Shown: piece after piece, positions 34,586-45,728 of the stretch
Layout: every line of letters begins with the position of its first letter
How positions within the stretch are numbered: position 1 is the stretch's first letter
NCBI RefSeq assembly: GCF_004339465.1
Contig: NZ_SMFY01000001.1
Location: forward strand, 1,674,001-1,738,000
Length of the DNA stretch: 64,000 nucleotides
Direction: 5' to 3'
DNA from: Ancylobacter aquaticus
GTDB lineage: Bacteria > Pseudomonadota > Alphaproteobacteria > Rhizobiales > Xanthobacteraceae
The notes under the pieces: model-generated
Databases searched by the model: none
Told to the model about the DNA's origin: nothing
What the model saw: the letters and a program-made list of their open reading frames with translations, nothing else
Program-made: the position numbers and the translations under genes

Positions 34586-34698
34586 CAATGCACGGCGAGG
34601 CTCTGGCCTTCGCTGGCCGCCCTCATTAGAACCGCCCGGAGCGCTGCGCTTCGGCGACGCGCGCTGCACGATTATCCGCATCGGCCCGCCGGAGTGCC

Positions 34699-36699
34699 AT
34701 GACCCGTCCCGAGTCTTCCCTGCCGGAACAGGCATCGCCGGCAACCGAGAGCCCGGCTAAGGACTGCCCGGCCAAGGGCCGCCCGACAAAGCGCGCGCGC
34801 TATTTCGTGCCGAGGCAGCGCAGCCGGCTGCGGCGCTGGATAACCGCGAACACCCAGAAGACCGGGCGCCGGATTGGCCGGCTGCTTTTCGACGCCGAGG
34901 GCCACCCCCGCGCCTTCCTGCGCTCTCTTCTGTTCGATGCCTATCAGCGCCCGCGCCCCGGCCTGGAAGGCGTGATCTTCAAGGAGCCCGGCCGCCCCCG
35001 GCGCCCCTTCGCCAACTGGCTGACGGGCTCGGACGCGACGCTGCCCGCGCTGGTCGCCGGCCTGCCGTTTCCGCCGCGGTCGACGGGGCGACGTTCCGTG
35101 CTCGTGGTAATCGAGAAGAGTGCCACGTCGGCCTCGCCGCTGCTGCGGCTGCTCGCCCGCGATTACGCGGTGGTCCTGCTGGTGCTCGACGGCGAAAGGG
35201 GCGCCGACGAGGCTCTGGCTGCAGACGGGGTCGCTCTTGTGCCGGTCGATGTTGCCCGTGCGCGTGCCCCGCGCGCCGTGCTGGTCGACGCGCTGGCCTT
35301 TCGCGCCCGCGAGGACCGGCCGCTCTTCGCGATCACCGTGGGGCTGGCGACCATCGACGCGGCCGACGCGCTGGAGCAGCGCAACATTCCCGTCGTCGCG
35401 GTGTTCGGCGAGGCGGATGCCGATCCGGCGCGGCATGAGACGCTGGGCCCGGCGATGGAACTGGCGCTGGAGCGGGCCAGTGCCCTGGTTTTCCCCACGC
35501 CCGCCGCGCGCGAGGCGGCGCTGGTGGCCATGCCGCGCTTTGCCGCGCGTCGCCGGCTGGCGGCGGCCGAGGCGCCGCTGGAGGCGGGCGCGGCGGCGGT
35601 GCTCGCCATCGGTCGCGAGATCGGCGAGGAACTGGACTGTGAGCTTTCCCTCGTGCTGGCCACCGAGCCGGAGCGGCTGGAAATACTCGATATCGCGCGC
35701 GAGAATGACCCGCCCGGCGCGTTCACCGTGGCGCAGAAGCTGGAGCGCCTGATCGCCGACTGGCGGCGCAAGGCGCTGTTGAAGCGCCACCCCAACCGGC
35801 CGCCGCTGCGTCGGCCCTATTCCGGCTTTCACCCGCTGATCTATGCCGAGCACCACCCGGTCGCCTGCTTCGACCAGCGGCGCTACCCGCTCTCGCACTG
35901 GATCGAGAAGGGACGTCCGCCGGGGCCGTGGTCGATGCCGGTGTTCGGCCCGCTGCCGGGACCGCGTGCGAGCCGGCTGAGAAGCGCGCTGCACGGCCAC
36001 TTCTTTTATCCGGACCTGCTGCCGGAACTGCTGGAGCGCCTGAACGTCAATGCCTCGCGCCCCGACCTTTTCCTGACGACGGACACGCCGGCCAAGGCGG
36101 ATGAACTCCGGGCGATGACGGCCAGCTACCCCAGCGCCGTGCAGATCGATGTCGTGCCCAATCTCGGCCGCGACATCGGCCCGTTCCTGACCGGGCTGCG
36201 CGATGCGTTGACCGGGGGCGGCTATGACGTGTTCTTCCACGTGCACGGAAAGAAGACCAAGGGCCGGCGTCGTGCCATTGGCGATCCCTGGCGTCATTTC
36301 CTGTGGGAGAACCTGATCGGCGGGACGCATCCCATGCTCGATACCGTGCTGGCCCGTTTGGAAGTCAGCCCCGAGGTCGGCCTGATCCATCCGGAGGACT
36401 CGCATCTGGTCAATTGGGCGCGCAATGACCGTATCGTGCAGGAACTGCGCGAGGACCTGGAATTGACCGAGCCACTCGGCGCCTATGTCGATTTTCCCGT
36501 CGGCAACATGTTCGCCATTCGTCCGGCGGCGATGCGGTCCTATCTGGCGCTCGACCTGAGCTGGGAGGATTACCCGCCCGAGCCGATCCCGGACGATGGC
36601 ACCCTCATGCACGGGCTGGAGCGGTTGCTGCCCATGGCCGTGCGGCAGGCGGGCTTCAGCACCATCGCCGTGCGGGTGCCCGGCACCGACTGGGACTGA
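34699..36699 (+). CDS. RgpF-type (rhamnan synthesis protein F) glycan protein
   Basis: A 666-residue cytoplasmic protein. The C-terminal 240 residues match the rhamnan-synthesis F domain: LFLTTDTPAKADELRAM, VVPNLGRDIGPFLTGLRDAL, YDVFFHVHGKKTKGRRRAIG, VGLIHPEDSHLVNWARN, and FPVGNMFAIRPAAM. The middle (about 130-310) reads like a Rossmann-type glycosyltransferase half. PLIYAEHHPVACFDQRRYPLSHWIEKGRPPG-type repeats occur just before the RgpF domain; the segment is split here only for description. The first 45 residues are basic. Such proteins take part in O-antigen or rhamnan chain building, but no sugar-nucleotide or polymerase genes are near, so its glycan is unknown. Confidence 0.85.
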   Translation: MTRPESSLPEQASPATESPAKDCPAKGRPTKRARYFVPRQRSRLRRWITANTQKTGRRIGRLLFDAEGHPRAFLRSLLFDAYQRPRPGLEGVIFKEPGRPRRPFANWLTGSDATLPALVAGLPFPPRSTGRRSVLVVIEKSATSASPLLRLLARDYAVVLLVLDGERGADEALAADGVALVPVDVARARAPRAVLVDALAFRAREDRPLFAITVGLATIDAADALEQRNIPVVAVFGEADADPARHETLGPAMELALERASALVFPTPAAREAALVAMPRFAARRRLAAAEAPLEAGAAAVLAIGREIGEELDCELSLVLATEPERLEILDIARENDPPGAFTVAQKLERLIADWRRKALLKRHPNRPPLRRPYSGFHPLIYAEHHPVACFDQRRYPLSHWIEKGRPPGPWSMPVFGPLPGPRASRLRSALHGHFFYPDLLPELLERLNVNASRPDLFLTTDTPAKADELRAMTASYPSAVQIDVVPNLGRDIGPFLTGLRDALTGGGYDVFFHVHGKKTKGRRRAIGDPWRHFLWENLIGGTHPMLDTVLARLEVSPEVGLIHPEDSHLVNWARNDRIVQELREDLELTEPLGAYVDFPVGNMFAIRPAAMRSYLALDLSWEDYPPEPIPDDGTLMHGLERLLPMAVRQAGFSTIAVRVPGTDWD

Positions 36700-36755
36700 G
36701 GTTCGCAGGCGCGGCGGCGATTGCCGGCGCCGGAGGGGAAGGCTAAACGACGCTC

Positions 36756-38459
36756 ATGTCCAGCATGTCGCCATCGACCGCATCCAACGCGCAAGCGCCC
36801 GCCGACCAGATCCTCATCGCCTTCGCCCAGCTCAACCCGGTGGTCGGCGACGTCGCCGGCAATGTGCGGCGGGTGCGCGAGGCACGGGCGCTGGCGGGCG
36901 AGCAGGGCGCGGATCTCGTCGTCTTCACCGAGCTGTTCCTCTCCGGCTATCCCCCCGAGGACCTGGTGCTGAAGCCCGCCTTTCAGGCGGCATGCCGGCA
37001 GGCGGTGGAGGAACTGGCGCTTGAGACCGCCGATGGCGGACCCGCGCTGCTCCTCGGCGCGCCGTGGGTGGAGGACGGCAAGCTCTACAACGCCGCGCTG
37101 CTGCTCGACGCCGGCAGGGTGGCGGGCAGCCGTTTCAAGGTGGACCTGCCCAATTACGGCGTGTTCGACGAGCGGCGCGTCTTCTCCGCCGGCCCGATGC
37201 CGGGCCCGATGGCGTTTCGCGGCGTGCGGCTCGGCGTTCCCGTGTGCGAGGACATCTGGTCGCCGGATGTGATCGAGTGCCTGATGGAGACCGGGGCGGA
37301 GATCCTGCTTATCCCCAATGGCTCGCCCTATCGCCGGGGCGTCCATGACGAGCGGCTGAACGTGGCGGTGGCCCGCGTGGTCGAAAGCGGACTGCCGCTC
37401 GCCTATGTGAACCAGGTCGGCGGGCAGGACGAGCTGGTGTTCGACGGCGGCTCCTTTGTGCTCAATGCCGACCGTTCGCTCGCGGTGCAACTGCCGAACT
37501 TCCAGGAGCGCTTGCGCCTCACCCGCTGGGAGCGCTGGGCCGATGGCTGGCGCTGCGAGGAGGGTACGCGGGCGCCGCTGCTGGCGGGCGACGAGGCGGA
37601 CTATGCCGCCTGCGTTCTCGGCCTGCGCGACTATGTCGAGAAGAACGGCTTTCCCGGCGTGGTGCTGGGCCTTTCCGGCGGCATCGATTCCGCCCTTGTC
37701 GCCGCCATGGCGGTGGACGCGCTGGGGCCGGCGCGGGTCCATTGCGTGATGCTGCCCTATCGCTACACCTCGGACGAGTCGCTCTCCGACGCCGCCGCCG
37801 TCGCTCAGGCGCTGGGCGTGCGCTACGACATCCTGCCCATCGCGCAGGGGGTCGAGGCGCTGGAGCAGGTGCTGGCGCCGCTGTTCGAGGGTCGGGCCCG
37901 CGATGTGAGCGAAGAGAACCTGCAGTCGCGGGTGCGCGGCACGCTGCTGATGGCGCTCTCCAACAAGTTCGGCGCCATGGTCGTGACAACCGGCAACAAG
38001 TCGGAGATGGCCACCGGCTATGCCACGCTCTATGGCGACATGAATGGCGGCTTCAATCCGCTGAAGGACCTCTACAAGACGCAGGTGTTCCGGCTGAGCG
38101 CGCTGCGCAATCGCTGGAAGCCGGCTGGGTCGCTGGGACCGGACGGCGCGGTGATCCCCGAGAACATCATCACCAAGCCGCCGACCGCCGAGCTGCGCGA
38201 AAACCAGACCGACCAGGACAGCCTGCCGCCCTATGAGGTGCTGGATGCCATCCTTGAACGTCTTGTGGAGCGCGAACTTCCCGTCACCGACATCGTGGCG
38301 GAAGGCTTCGAGCCGGCGCTGGTGGCGCGGGTGGAACGGCTGCTGAACCTCGCGGAATACAAGCGACGGCAGGCCGCGCCGGGGGTGAAGGCCACGACCC
38401 GTCAGTTCGGCCGCGAACGGCGCTATCCCATCACCAACAGGTTCCGCGAGGGGGCGTAG
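36756..38459 (+). CDS. nadE: Glutamine-dependent NAD+ synthetase
   Basis: A 567-residue two-domain enzyme converting deamido-NAD to NAD with glutamine as nitrogen donor. The N-terminal nitrilase-type glutaminase has Glu59 (VVFTELFLSGYP), Lys128 (RFKVDLPNYGVFDE) and Cys164 (VPVCEDIW). The C-terminal synthetase has the PP-loop LGLSGGIDSALVAAMA (SGGIDS at 307-312), TGNKSEMATGYATLYGD and the C-terminal basic tail ITNRFREGA. Length and order are standard. It ends 6 bp from a convergent transporter gene. Confidence 0.97.
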   Translation: MSSMSPSTASNAQAPADQILIAFAQLNPVVGDVAGNVRRVREARALAGEQGADLVVFTELFLSGYPPEDLVLKPAFQAACRQAVEELALETADGGPALLLGAPWVEDGKLYNAALLLDAGRVAGSRFKVDLPNYGVFDERRVFSAGPMPGPMAFRGVRLGVPVCEDIWSPDVIECLMETGAEILLIPNGSPYRRGVHDERLNVAVARVVESGLPLAYVNQVGGQDELVFDGGSFVLNADRSLAVQLPNFQERLRLTRWERWADGWRCEEGTRAPLLAGDEADYAACVLGLRDYVEKNGFPGVVLGLSGGIDSALVAAMAVDALGPARVHCVMLPYRYTSDESLSDAAAVAQALGVRYDILPIAQGVEALEQVLAPLFEGRARDVSEENLQSRVRGTLLMALSNKFGAMVVTTGNKSEMATGYATLYGDMNGGFNPLKDLYKTQVFRLSALRNRWKPAGSLGPDGAVIPENIITKPPTAELRENQTDQDSLPPYEVLDAILERLVERELPVTDIVAEGFEPALVARVERLLNLAEYKRRQAAPGVKATTRQFGRERRYPITNRFREGA

Positions 38460-38465
38460 GCCCCC

Positions 38466-39386
38466 TCATCCAGCGAGGTGGCGGGCCAGCGACGTCCAGA
38501 GCGGCGCGGCGACGGCGAAGCCCAGTACGCTGACGATGAGTGTCGACGAGGCGAGGTCGACATAGGTCTGCTCGCGTCCGGCAATGACGATGCCGGAAAA
38601 CGCCGGCGGCAGCGCGGCAAGAAGGACCACCTGCTCGAGATGGGTCGCGCTGACGCCCGTGATCAGCGCCAGGGCCAGCATCGAGGCCGGCATCAGGCCG
38701 ACCTTGACCGCCGAGTTCCACAGCACTTCCGCGTTGAGCTGGAACTTGTGCGCCGCCAGCACCAGCCCGGCGGCGAAAACCGCGACACCCGAGGTGGCAT
38801 GGCCGATGAGCGCCAGCGGCGCTTGGAAAAGATCAGGCATGCGGACGCCGGCCAGCACCAGCAGGACCGCGATAATCGGGGCGAGAACGACCGGCTCCTT
38901 GGCCGCCTTGAGCAGCGCCGCCGCCGGCTTGGTGCCCTTCGGCGCCACGAAGAACATGCCCAAGGGGACCAGTATCACGTTCACGACCAGCGCCACGATG
39001 GCGACGCTGAGCGCCGCGCTGCCGCCGAACAGCGGCGCGAGCACGGCCATGCCGAGGAACCCGACGGTCGGGGCGCCGGCGCTCAGTCCGGCGATTCCCG
39101 CCTCGCGACGGTCGTGCCCGAACAGGAAAATAGCGGCGAAAAACGCAACAAAATACCAGAACAGCAGCACGGCTACGGAAATCGTCAGCAGTCGCGTGTC
39201 GGAAAACAGCTCCTCGCGGGAGGAGTTGGCAATCGAGACGAAAAGAAGGGCTGGCAGGCAATAGGTGAGAACGAGGTGATTGAAGCCGGAGGCCTGAGCC
39301 TGATCGAAACTGGAGCGCTTGCCGGCAACATAGCCCAGGGCGAGAACGAAGAAGATCGAGAAGATATCCTGGATTATCGGCGTCAC
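38466..39386 (-). CDS. AEC-family transporter (auxin efflux carrier-like permease)
   Basis: A 306-residue inner-membrane protein with ten helices in two halves, as in the AEC/Mem_trans family. Signatures are FFVLALGYVAGKRSSFD, NHLVLTYCLPALLFVSIANS, and VLLAALPPAFSGIVIAGREQ. Members export dicarboxylates such as malonate or malate. The start is a GTG at 39386 with TTGGAG in front; the frame continues upstream without homology. It is divergent from gltX across about 154 bp. Confidence 0.9.
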   Translation of the reverse strand: MTPIIQDIFSIFFVLALGYVAGKRSSFDQAQASGFNHLVLTYCLPALLFVSIANSSREELFSDTRLLTISVAVLLFWYFVAFFAAIFLFGHDRREAGIAGLSAGAPTVGFLGMAVLAPLFGGSAALSVAIVALVVNVILVPLGMFFVAPKGTKPAAALLKAAKEPVVLAPIIAVLLVLAGVRMPDLFQAPLALIGHATSGVAVFAAGLVLAAHKFQLNAEVLWNSAVKVGLMPASMLALALITGVSATHLEQVVLLAALPPAFSGIVIAGREQTYVDLASSTLIVSVLGFAVAAPLWTSLARHLAG

Positions 39387-39540
39387 GTTGGGCTCCAAGG
39401 GTCTGTCGGTACGCGGCGAGGGCTGGCATATGGCCGACAGAATGCAAACTACCCAACCCTCCCTGCCGCCGTAAAGATCGGCAACGCCAAACAGGCGTGG
39501 CGGCTTGCTCCCATCCCCCAACCTCGGCGATAAGCGCGTC

Positions 39541-40905
39541 ATGTCCCACGCCTCGTCACCCCCCCCGCCCGTCCTTCGCTTCGCGCCATCGCCGACCGGC
39601 CTGCTGCATGTCGGCAATGCCCGGACCGCGCTCTACAACGCCCTGTTCGCGCGGCAATGGGGCGGCACCTTCATCCTGCGCTATGACGACACCGACACGG
39701 CGCGCTCCAGCGACACCTTCGCCGAAGCCATCGCTGAGGATGTCGCCTGGCTCGGCCTCGCACCGGACCGGGTGGAGCACCAGTCGCGGCGGCTGGGGCG
39801 CTATGACGAGGCGGTGGCGCGGCTGAAGGCGCTCGGCCGGCTCTATCCCGCCTATGAGACCGAGGAGGAACTGGAGGCCAAGCGCCAGTCGCGTCGCCGG
39901 CGCGGCCTGCCCCCGGTCTATGACCGCGCCGCGCTGAAATTGGACGCCGCCGCCCGCCCGGCGCTGGAAGCCGAGGGCCGCCGGCCGCATTGGCGCTTCC
40001 GCCTCGACGGGCGGCAGGTGGTGTGGGACGACATGGTGCGCGGCCGGCAGGGCGTCGACACCGCCACCCTGTCCGATCCGGTGCTGGTGCGCGAGGACGG
40101 CTCCTACCTCTACACGCTGACCTCGGTGGTCGACGACATCGACATGAGCGTGACCCATGTGGTGCGGGGCGAGGACCACGTCACCAATACCGGCGTGCAG
40201 ATCGAGATCATCGAGGCGCTGAGTGGGTGGGTGCCCCGCTTCGGGCACCATAACCTGCTGGTCCTGCCGAGCGGTGAGGGGCTTTCCAAGCGGCTCGGCC
40301 ATCTCTCGCTGCGGGCGCTGCGCGAGGAGGGCGAGGAATCCCTCGCCGTGGCGGCGCTGGCGGTGCTCACCGGCACCTCGTTGGCGGTGGAGCCGGTGGC
40401 TTCACTGGAGGCGCTGGTGGCGAGGATCGACTTCGCCAAAATTTCCCGCGCGCCGGCGCGCTTCGACCCGGCCGAGCTTTCCGCGCTCACCGCCGCGACA
40501 CTGCTCCATCTGCCCTTCGAGGCGGTGGCGAACCGGCTCGCGGGGTTCGGTGTCGGCGGCGGCGAGGGCTTCTGGCTCGCGGTGCGCGGCAATCTCGCCC
40601 GGCTGGCGGAGGCGGCGGACTGGTGGGGCGTGGTCGAGGGGCCGCTCTCTCCGGTGGTCGCGCCGGACGACGCGGCGTTTCTCGCGCAGGCGGCGGCGCT
40701 GCTGCCGGAAGGGGCGTGGGACAGCGACGTTTATGCGCGCTGGATCGCGGCACTGAAGCCGGCGAGCGGCCGCGCGGGGCGGGCGCTGTTCCACCCGTTG
40801 CGCCTCGCCCTCACCGGGCGCGAGAGCGGGCCGGAAATGAAAACGCTGCTGCCGCTGATCGGCCGCGAGCGGGCGTCGGCGCGGCTGCGGGGCGAGCCGG
40901 GGTAG
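39541..40905 (+). CDS. gltX: Glutamate--tRNA ligase
   Basis: A 454-residue class I aminoacyl-tRNA synthetase. The HIGH motif is HVGN (23-26) in [20 protein letters not shown], and the KMSKS-type loop is GLSKR (247-251). The catalytic domain and the connecting [20 protein letters not shown] are present, followed by the helical anticodon domain. Alphaproteobacteria often carry two GltX proteins, one of which charges tRNA-Gln; the LSKR loop and short length suggest the second (non-canonical) type, but that is inference. ATG 39541 begins immediately before the Pro-rich leader, and an earlier in-frame codon at 39505 lacks support. Confidence 0.93.
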   Translation: MSHASSPPPPVLRFAPSPTGLLHVGNARTALYNALFARQWGGTFILRYDDTDTARSSDTFAEAIAEDVAWLGLAPDRVEHQSRRLGRYDEAVARLKALGRLYPAYETEEELEAKRQSRRRRGLPPVYDRAALKLDAAARPALEAEGRRPHWRFRLDGRQVVWDDMVRGRQGVDTATLSDPVLVREDGSYLYTLTSVVDDIDMSVTHVVRGEDHVTNTGVQIEIIEALSGWVPRFGHHNLLVLPSGEGLSKRLGHLSLRALREEGEESLAVAALAVLTGTSLAVEPVASLEALVARIDFAKISRAPARFDPAELSALTAATLLHLPFEAVANRLAGFGVGGGEGFWLAVRGNLARLAEAADWWGVVEGPLSPVVAPDDAAFLAQAAALLPEGAWDSDVYARWIAALKPASGRAGRALFHPLRLALTGRESGPEMKTLLPLIGRERASARLRGEPG

Positions 40906-40927
40906 GGCGGACGGAGGCCGACGCCCG

Positions 40928-41938
40928 TCAGGGCTTCTTCGTCGCCGGCGGTGCGGCCGGGCGCGGTTGCGCCATTTCGCGCGAGGCATCCTCGGTGACG
41001 ACGATGTCGCCCTTGCGCAAGGTGGGGTCGTCCTGCCCGGACATCGCCTGCGACCAGTTCATGCCGGAGGGGCGGCAGGTGCAGGCGGGGACGAACTGCT
41101 TCTTGAACAGCAGCGCGGTGGGCAGCGACATATAGGACTGGCCGTTGATGCCGACCGCCTGGTTGATGTCCTCGCCCGGGTTGCGATAGGCGTACAGCCG
41201 TGCCTCGGTGCCGGGGCACTGGCGCTGGCACTGTTGTTCGTCCGAGCCGAACTTGGCCGGGGTGGCGGCAAACGAGACCGGGAAGAAGAAGCCGTCGCAG
41301 GTCCGCACGCAGACGGTGCGATAGGTCGAGACCTTCGGCATCTCCAGCGGCTGGACGTCCAGCGGGCCGGTTTCGTCCGCCGGCACGCCGAAGAGCTGCT
41401 CGATGAAATTTCGTGGCCGGCGATTCTGGTTGCCGTAATTGCCCCCTGCGCCCTGGCCCCCACCGCCCTGGCCGAGCGCGGCCTGGTACTGCGGGCCGCA
41501 GTTATTCTGGGCGAGGGCATAGATGAGCTGCCGGCGCTGCTCATTATTGCCGCTCTGCTGGCCGCGTGACTGCATCATGGTGCGGTCGAGCGACGAGCGG
41601 GCCTGGGTCAGGCGACGGTTCAACGAATCGCACTGGGGCGGCAGCTGCGGCTGGAAAATGAGGAAGCCACGCTTGTCGCAGCCGAGCTGGCGCACCTGGG
41701 CGGAAAGGTTGGCGATGTCCTGCTGCTGCTGGGCGATGGCGGCACCGAGATCGCGCTGTCCGCCCTGTCCACGGTCGAGCCCGGCGAGCTGGCCTTCCAA
41801 CCGGATGCAGGTCGAGCGGTCGCCACCCTCATAGCCGCCACTGGGCGGATAATCCTGCGCGCCCGCAAGGCTGGCCGGCGCGAGAAGCGCCGCGGCGATG
41901 AGGAGGCGTGCGGCGAGGCGGTGGCTGCGGAGTGTCAT
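40928..41938 (-). CDS. Secreted DUF2865 protein
   Basis: A 336-residue exported protein with a signal peptide ending near SLAGAQ. The N-terminal half is Gln-rich and helical (QQQQDIANLSAQVRQLGCDK), and a Gly-rich spacer (LGQGGGGQGAGGNYGNQN) precedes the DUF2865 domain: YRTVCVRTCDGFFFPVSFAA, QCQRQCPGTEARLYAYRNPG, and FVPACTCRPSG. The many cysteines suggest disulfides in the periplasm. DUF2865 is largely restricted to Hyphomicrobiales and has no known function. It is convergent with gltX. Confidence 0.9.
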   Translation of the reverse strand: MTLRSHRLAARLLIAAALLAPASLAGAQDYPPSGGYEGGDRSTCIRLEGQLAGLDRGQGGQRDLGAAIAQQQQDIANLSAQVRQLGCDKRGFLIFQPQLPPQCDSLNRRLTQARSSLDRTMMQSRGQQSGNNEQRRQLIYALAQNNCGPQYQAALGQGGGGQGAGGNYGNQNRRPRNFIEQLFGVPADETGPLDVQPLEMPKVSTYRTVCVRTCDGFFFPVSFAATPAKFGSDEQQCQRQCPGTEARLYAYRNPGEDINQAVGINGQSYMSLPTALLFKKQFVPACTCRPSGMNWSQAMSGQDDPTLRKGDIVVTEDASREMAQPRPAAPPATKKP

Positions 41939-42113
41939 CAAGGGGGACTGCAATCGCGATGGCGGACGGAAGCGGGTGTGCCGGAATCGGGCGAGGGCCG
42001 CAATGAGCACGGCAAGCTTGTCGAAAGTTTGAACCCGCTTTCGCCGCCCGATGCAAGCAGCACGCGCGGTGCGAAAGAGACGGGGGCGTTGCACGGGGGG
42101 CCGGGAGCCCCAT

Positions 42114-42683
42114 ATGCGGAACGTTCCGATCGGAGTTCACATCCGCATGATTCCCGCCTTCAGCGCCCGCACTTTCCTCGCGTTCACCTTCGCCGCCCTC
42201 GTGCTGGCCACGGGGCTGGCCGTCGGCCCTGCCGGGGCGCAGGAGCCGGACCTCATCTTTCGCAAGTCGACGGTTTGGAAATTCCTCACCCCCGACGACA
42301 AGCTCGCCACGTACGGCATTGACGATCCCGTCGTGGACGGCGTCGCCTGCCACTACACCGTGCCCGAGAAGGGCGGGGTGAAGGGCATGCTCGGCGTGGC
42401 TGAGGAAGTGTCGGACATTTCCATCGCCTGCCGGCAGATCGGCCCCATCAGCTTCAAGAGCAAGTTCGATCAGGGCGATATCGTCTATCGCGAAAGCCGC
42501 TCGCTGATCTTCAAGAAGATGCAGATCGTGCGCGGCTGCGATGCCAAGCGCAACGTGCTGGTCTATCTCGTTTATTCCGACAGGTTGATCGAGGGGAGCC
42601 CGAAGAACTCGACCTCGACCGTGCCGGTCATGCCCTGGGGCGCGACCAACGAGGCGCCCAAATGCGGCGACTTCCTGAAGTGA
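42114..42683 (+). CDS. CreA family protein
   Basis: A 189-residue exported protein of the CreA family (unknown function; in enterobacteria the gene precedes creBC). The mature part shows DPVVDGVACHYTVPEKGG, SIACRQIGPI, and DIVYRESRSLIFKKMQIVRG with RGCDAKRNVLVYLVYSDRLI, which is the family core. A hydrophobic signal segment (FLAFTFAALVLATGLAVG) ends at GAQ. The ATG at 42114 has GGGAG at 6 bases; an ATG at 42147 would give a shorter signal peptide and is also possible. It is divergent from the DUF2865 gene. Confidence 0.9.
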   Translation: MRNVPIGVHIRMIPAFSARTFLAFTFAALVLATGLAVGPAGAQEPDLIFRKSTVWKFLTPDDKLATYGIDDPVVDGVACHYTVPEKGGVKGMLGVAEEVSDISIACRQIGPISFKSKFDQGDIVYRESRSLIFKKMQIVRGCDAKRNVLVYLVYSDRLIEGSPKNSTSTVPVMPWGATNEAPKCGDFLK

Positions 42684-42696
42684 GGGCGCGCCCTCA
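42681..42696. terminator. 16-bp perfect palindrome at the creA-like stop codon
   Basis: TGAGGGCGCGCCCTCA is a perfect palindrome whose first three bases are the stop codon of the CreA-family gene. It lies in the 27-bp gap between convergent genes. Without a loop or T-run it is only a candidate hairpin for termination. Confidence 0.4.
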
Positions 42697-42710
42697 TCGG
42701 GAGCGGCCGT

Positions 42711-43043
42711 TCAGCGCGCGCAGGTAATGGCGACGGCGCCCTGGCACGCGCTACCCTCGCAGGCGGCGGTGCGGACCGGGGCGGCGGCGTTCGCCAAGCC
42801 AGCCTGCGCATCCGAGCGCGCCACGCCGAAGCTGGTAGCGCGGGTGAAGTCGTGCACCCGGCACCACGCATCCGCCATCGCCTGGCCGCAGGGCGCGCCG
42901 GAAGCGATGCAGGTGTCGATGCCGTAGCCGTCGGAGAGGTCGACGCTGAAGATTCCGGTGTTTTCGTCCGCCCAGGCAAGGCCAGGGGCCAGCGTGAGGG
43001 TGAGGGCGAGCAGGGACATGCGCAGGCGCGGCATCGTGTTCAT
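42711..43043 (-). CDS. Small secreted cysteine-containing protein, unknown function
   Basis: A 110-residue exported protein. A short basic start (MNTMPRLRM) and the hydrophobic run SLLALTLTLAPGLAWA form the signal peptide. The mature part contains six cysteines (45, 52, 61, 95, 100 and 108), probably three disulfides, and GYGIDTCIASGAPCGQAMAD. ADAWCRVHDFTRATSFG suggests a small globular domain; no family was recognised. ATGs at 43043 and 43034 both fit, and neither has a good ribosome site. It is convergent with the CreA-family gene and divergent from cysS. Confidence 0.7.
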   Translation of the reverse strand: MNTMPRLRMSLLALTLTLAPGLAWADENTGIFSVDLSDGYGIDTCIASGAPCGQAMADAWCRVHDFTRATSFGVARSDAQAGLANAAAPVRTAACEGSACQGAVAITCAR

Positions 43044-43326
43044 GGGGGGCACGTTGGTTGGTGGCGACATGGTGGCGGCTTGACAACGTCAATGTGGCGA
43101 AAAGGTTTGAACCGACCCTTAAAAATTCGCACCACCATCGTCGTGGCGGCGAGATAGCCGTGCCTCCCGCACCCGTCAACCGTGGCCGAGCACGCTTACC
43201 TCCGTGCCCTGCAGTTTCCCGCAGCACGTGGCCGTTATGGCGCGCTCGGCTTGACGCGGACGGCCAAACGGACGACAGACGCGGCGCCGCGCCTCACCTG
43301 ACGCGGCAGGATCCGGAAGGCACAAA

Positions 43327-44717
<1,391 letters not shown>

Positions 44718-44721
<4 letters not shown>

Positions 44722-45233
44722 GCGGGGACGCGAAGAGGGCGCCCGCCGCAGCGCTGCGCCCGGCGCTGCCGGGCGACGTGCCGATGCTCGCCGCCATCGC
44801 CGAGGCGGCGATCCTTGAGCTGACCGGCGAGGATTACGACACCGACCAGCAGGAAGCCTGGGCGGCGGCGGCCTCCGACGAGGAGGCGCTGGCGGCGCGG
44901 CTCAAGGACCAGCTCACCCTTGTCGCCACCCGCGACGGCGAGGTGATGGGCTTCATCGCGCTGGCGGACAACAAGCTGATCGACATGCTGTATGTGCGGC
45001 CGGAAGCGGTCGGCGAGGGCGTGGCGTCGCTGCTCTACGACGCCATCGAGCGGCTGGCCGGGGCGCGCGGCGCCAAGAGCCTGACGGTCGATGCCAGCGA
45101 CACCGCGCTCGATTTCTTCAGCACGCGCGGCTTCGCCCCCAAGCAGCGCAACACGCTGTCGCTCGGCGGGGTGTGGCTGGCCAACACGACGATGGAAAAG
45201 CTGCTCGGCCCGCCGGAAGGTTCAGTTCATTAG
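44718..45233 (+). CDS. GNAT-family N-acetyltransferase
   Basis: A 171-residue acetyltransferase-fold protein starting at a GTG that overlaps the cysS stop codon, so translation is coupled to the synthetase. The GNAT core is visible: [40 protein letters not shown], and [20 protein letters not shown], whose acetyl-CoA loop is changed from the usual Q-x-x-G-x-G to [28 protein letters not shown] is the typical C-terminal strand. The substrate is unknown. Its end overlaps a convergent gene by 12 bp. Confidence 0.88.
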
Positions 45234-45617
45234 ACCGTTGTCGCGACAGTGAGCAGCGGCAGGCAAAACGAACGGATACGGGCAGTCTGCCGAGATCATC
45301 TTTTCGCAAGGGCTTTCGCCGACCACCTTGAGCTCAGAGGGTAGGTAACCCGTCGCATAGCCTTGGCGCAATCGTGCGCCATTGTAGCAGCGGACTTCAA
45401 TTGTCCCTTCCATCTTGGGAATAGTATAAAATAATCCCCTCCAAAGCCGGAAAAGTTTTTGTTCGGCTCCGGTACTGTTTGTTATCACGGCCGTCTCAAC
45501 TCCATCGGTTTCGTCGATGACGATGACCCAGCCGGAGATCCAGAGAAACGCCCAAACCAACAAGAAAAGAGTTGCGCCCGTCAGCCCGAGCAAGAGACGA
45601 TAGAGAAGCGTGCGCAT
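45222..45617 (-). CDS. Single-span membrane protein of unknown function in an AT-richer patch
   Basis: A 131-residue protein with one N-terminal membrane segment (about 10-32, LGLTGATLFLLVWAFLWISG) and a probable periplasmic tail with four cysteines (77, 104, 112 and 124), for example YGTGYLPSEL-like loops around residues 87-96. No family was recognised. The ATG at 45617 follows GAGGA about 10 bases upstream; a TTG start further back is less likely. The gene and its flanks are clearly richer in A and T, with codons such as ATA, AAA and TTT, than the surrounding DNA, which suggests recent acquisition. Confidence 0.65.
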   Translation of the reverse strand: MRTLLYRLLLGLTGATLFLLVWAFLWISGWVIVIDETDGVETAVITNSTGAEQKLFRLWRGLFYTIPKMEGTIEVRCYNGARLRQGYATGYLPSELKVVGESPCEKMISADCPYPFVLPAAAHCRDNGLMN

Positions 45618-45728
45618 GGTTTGGGCGTCCTCGACAAGCTTCCACAACGATGCCGATCAATCTGGCGGGCCGAATGAAACATCCCACACGCCCCGTCGAG
45701 CCTTCCCGCGACACTTGCATCGCGCCCG

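Noticed and set aside
34672-36612. Antisense reading frame of about 646 codons
   Set aside because: It is opposite the RgpF-type gene, which has clear family motifs; the translation is compositionally biased.
43080-43108. Sigma-70 promoter of cysS with TTGACA at 43080
   Set aside because: The -35 is perfect, but no -10 resembling TATAAT lies 16-18 bp away (AGGTTT), so I did not annotate it.
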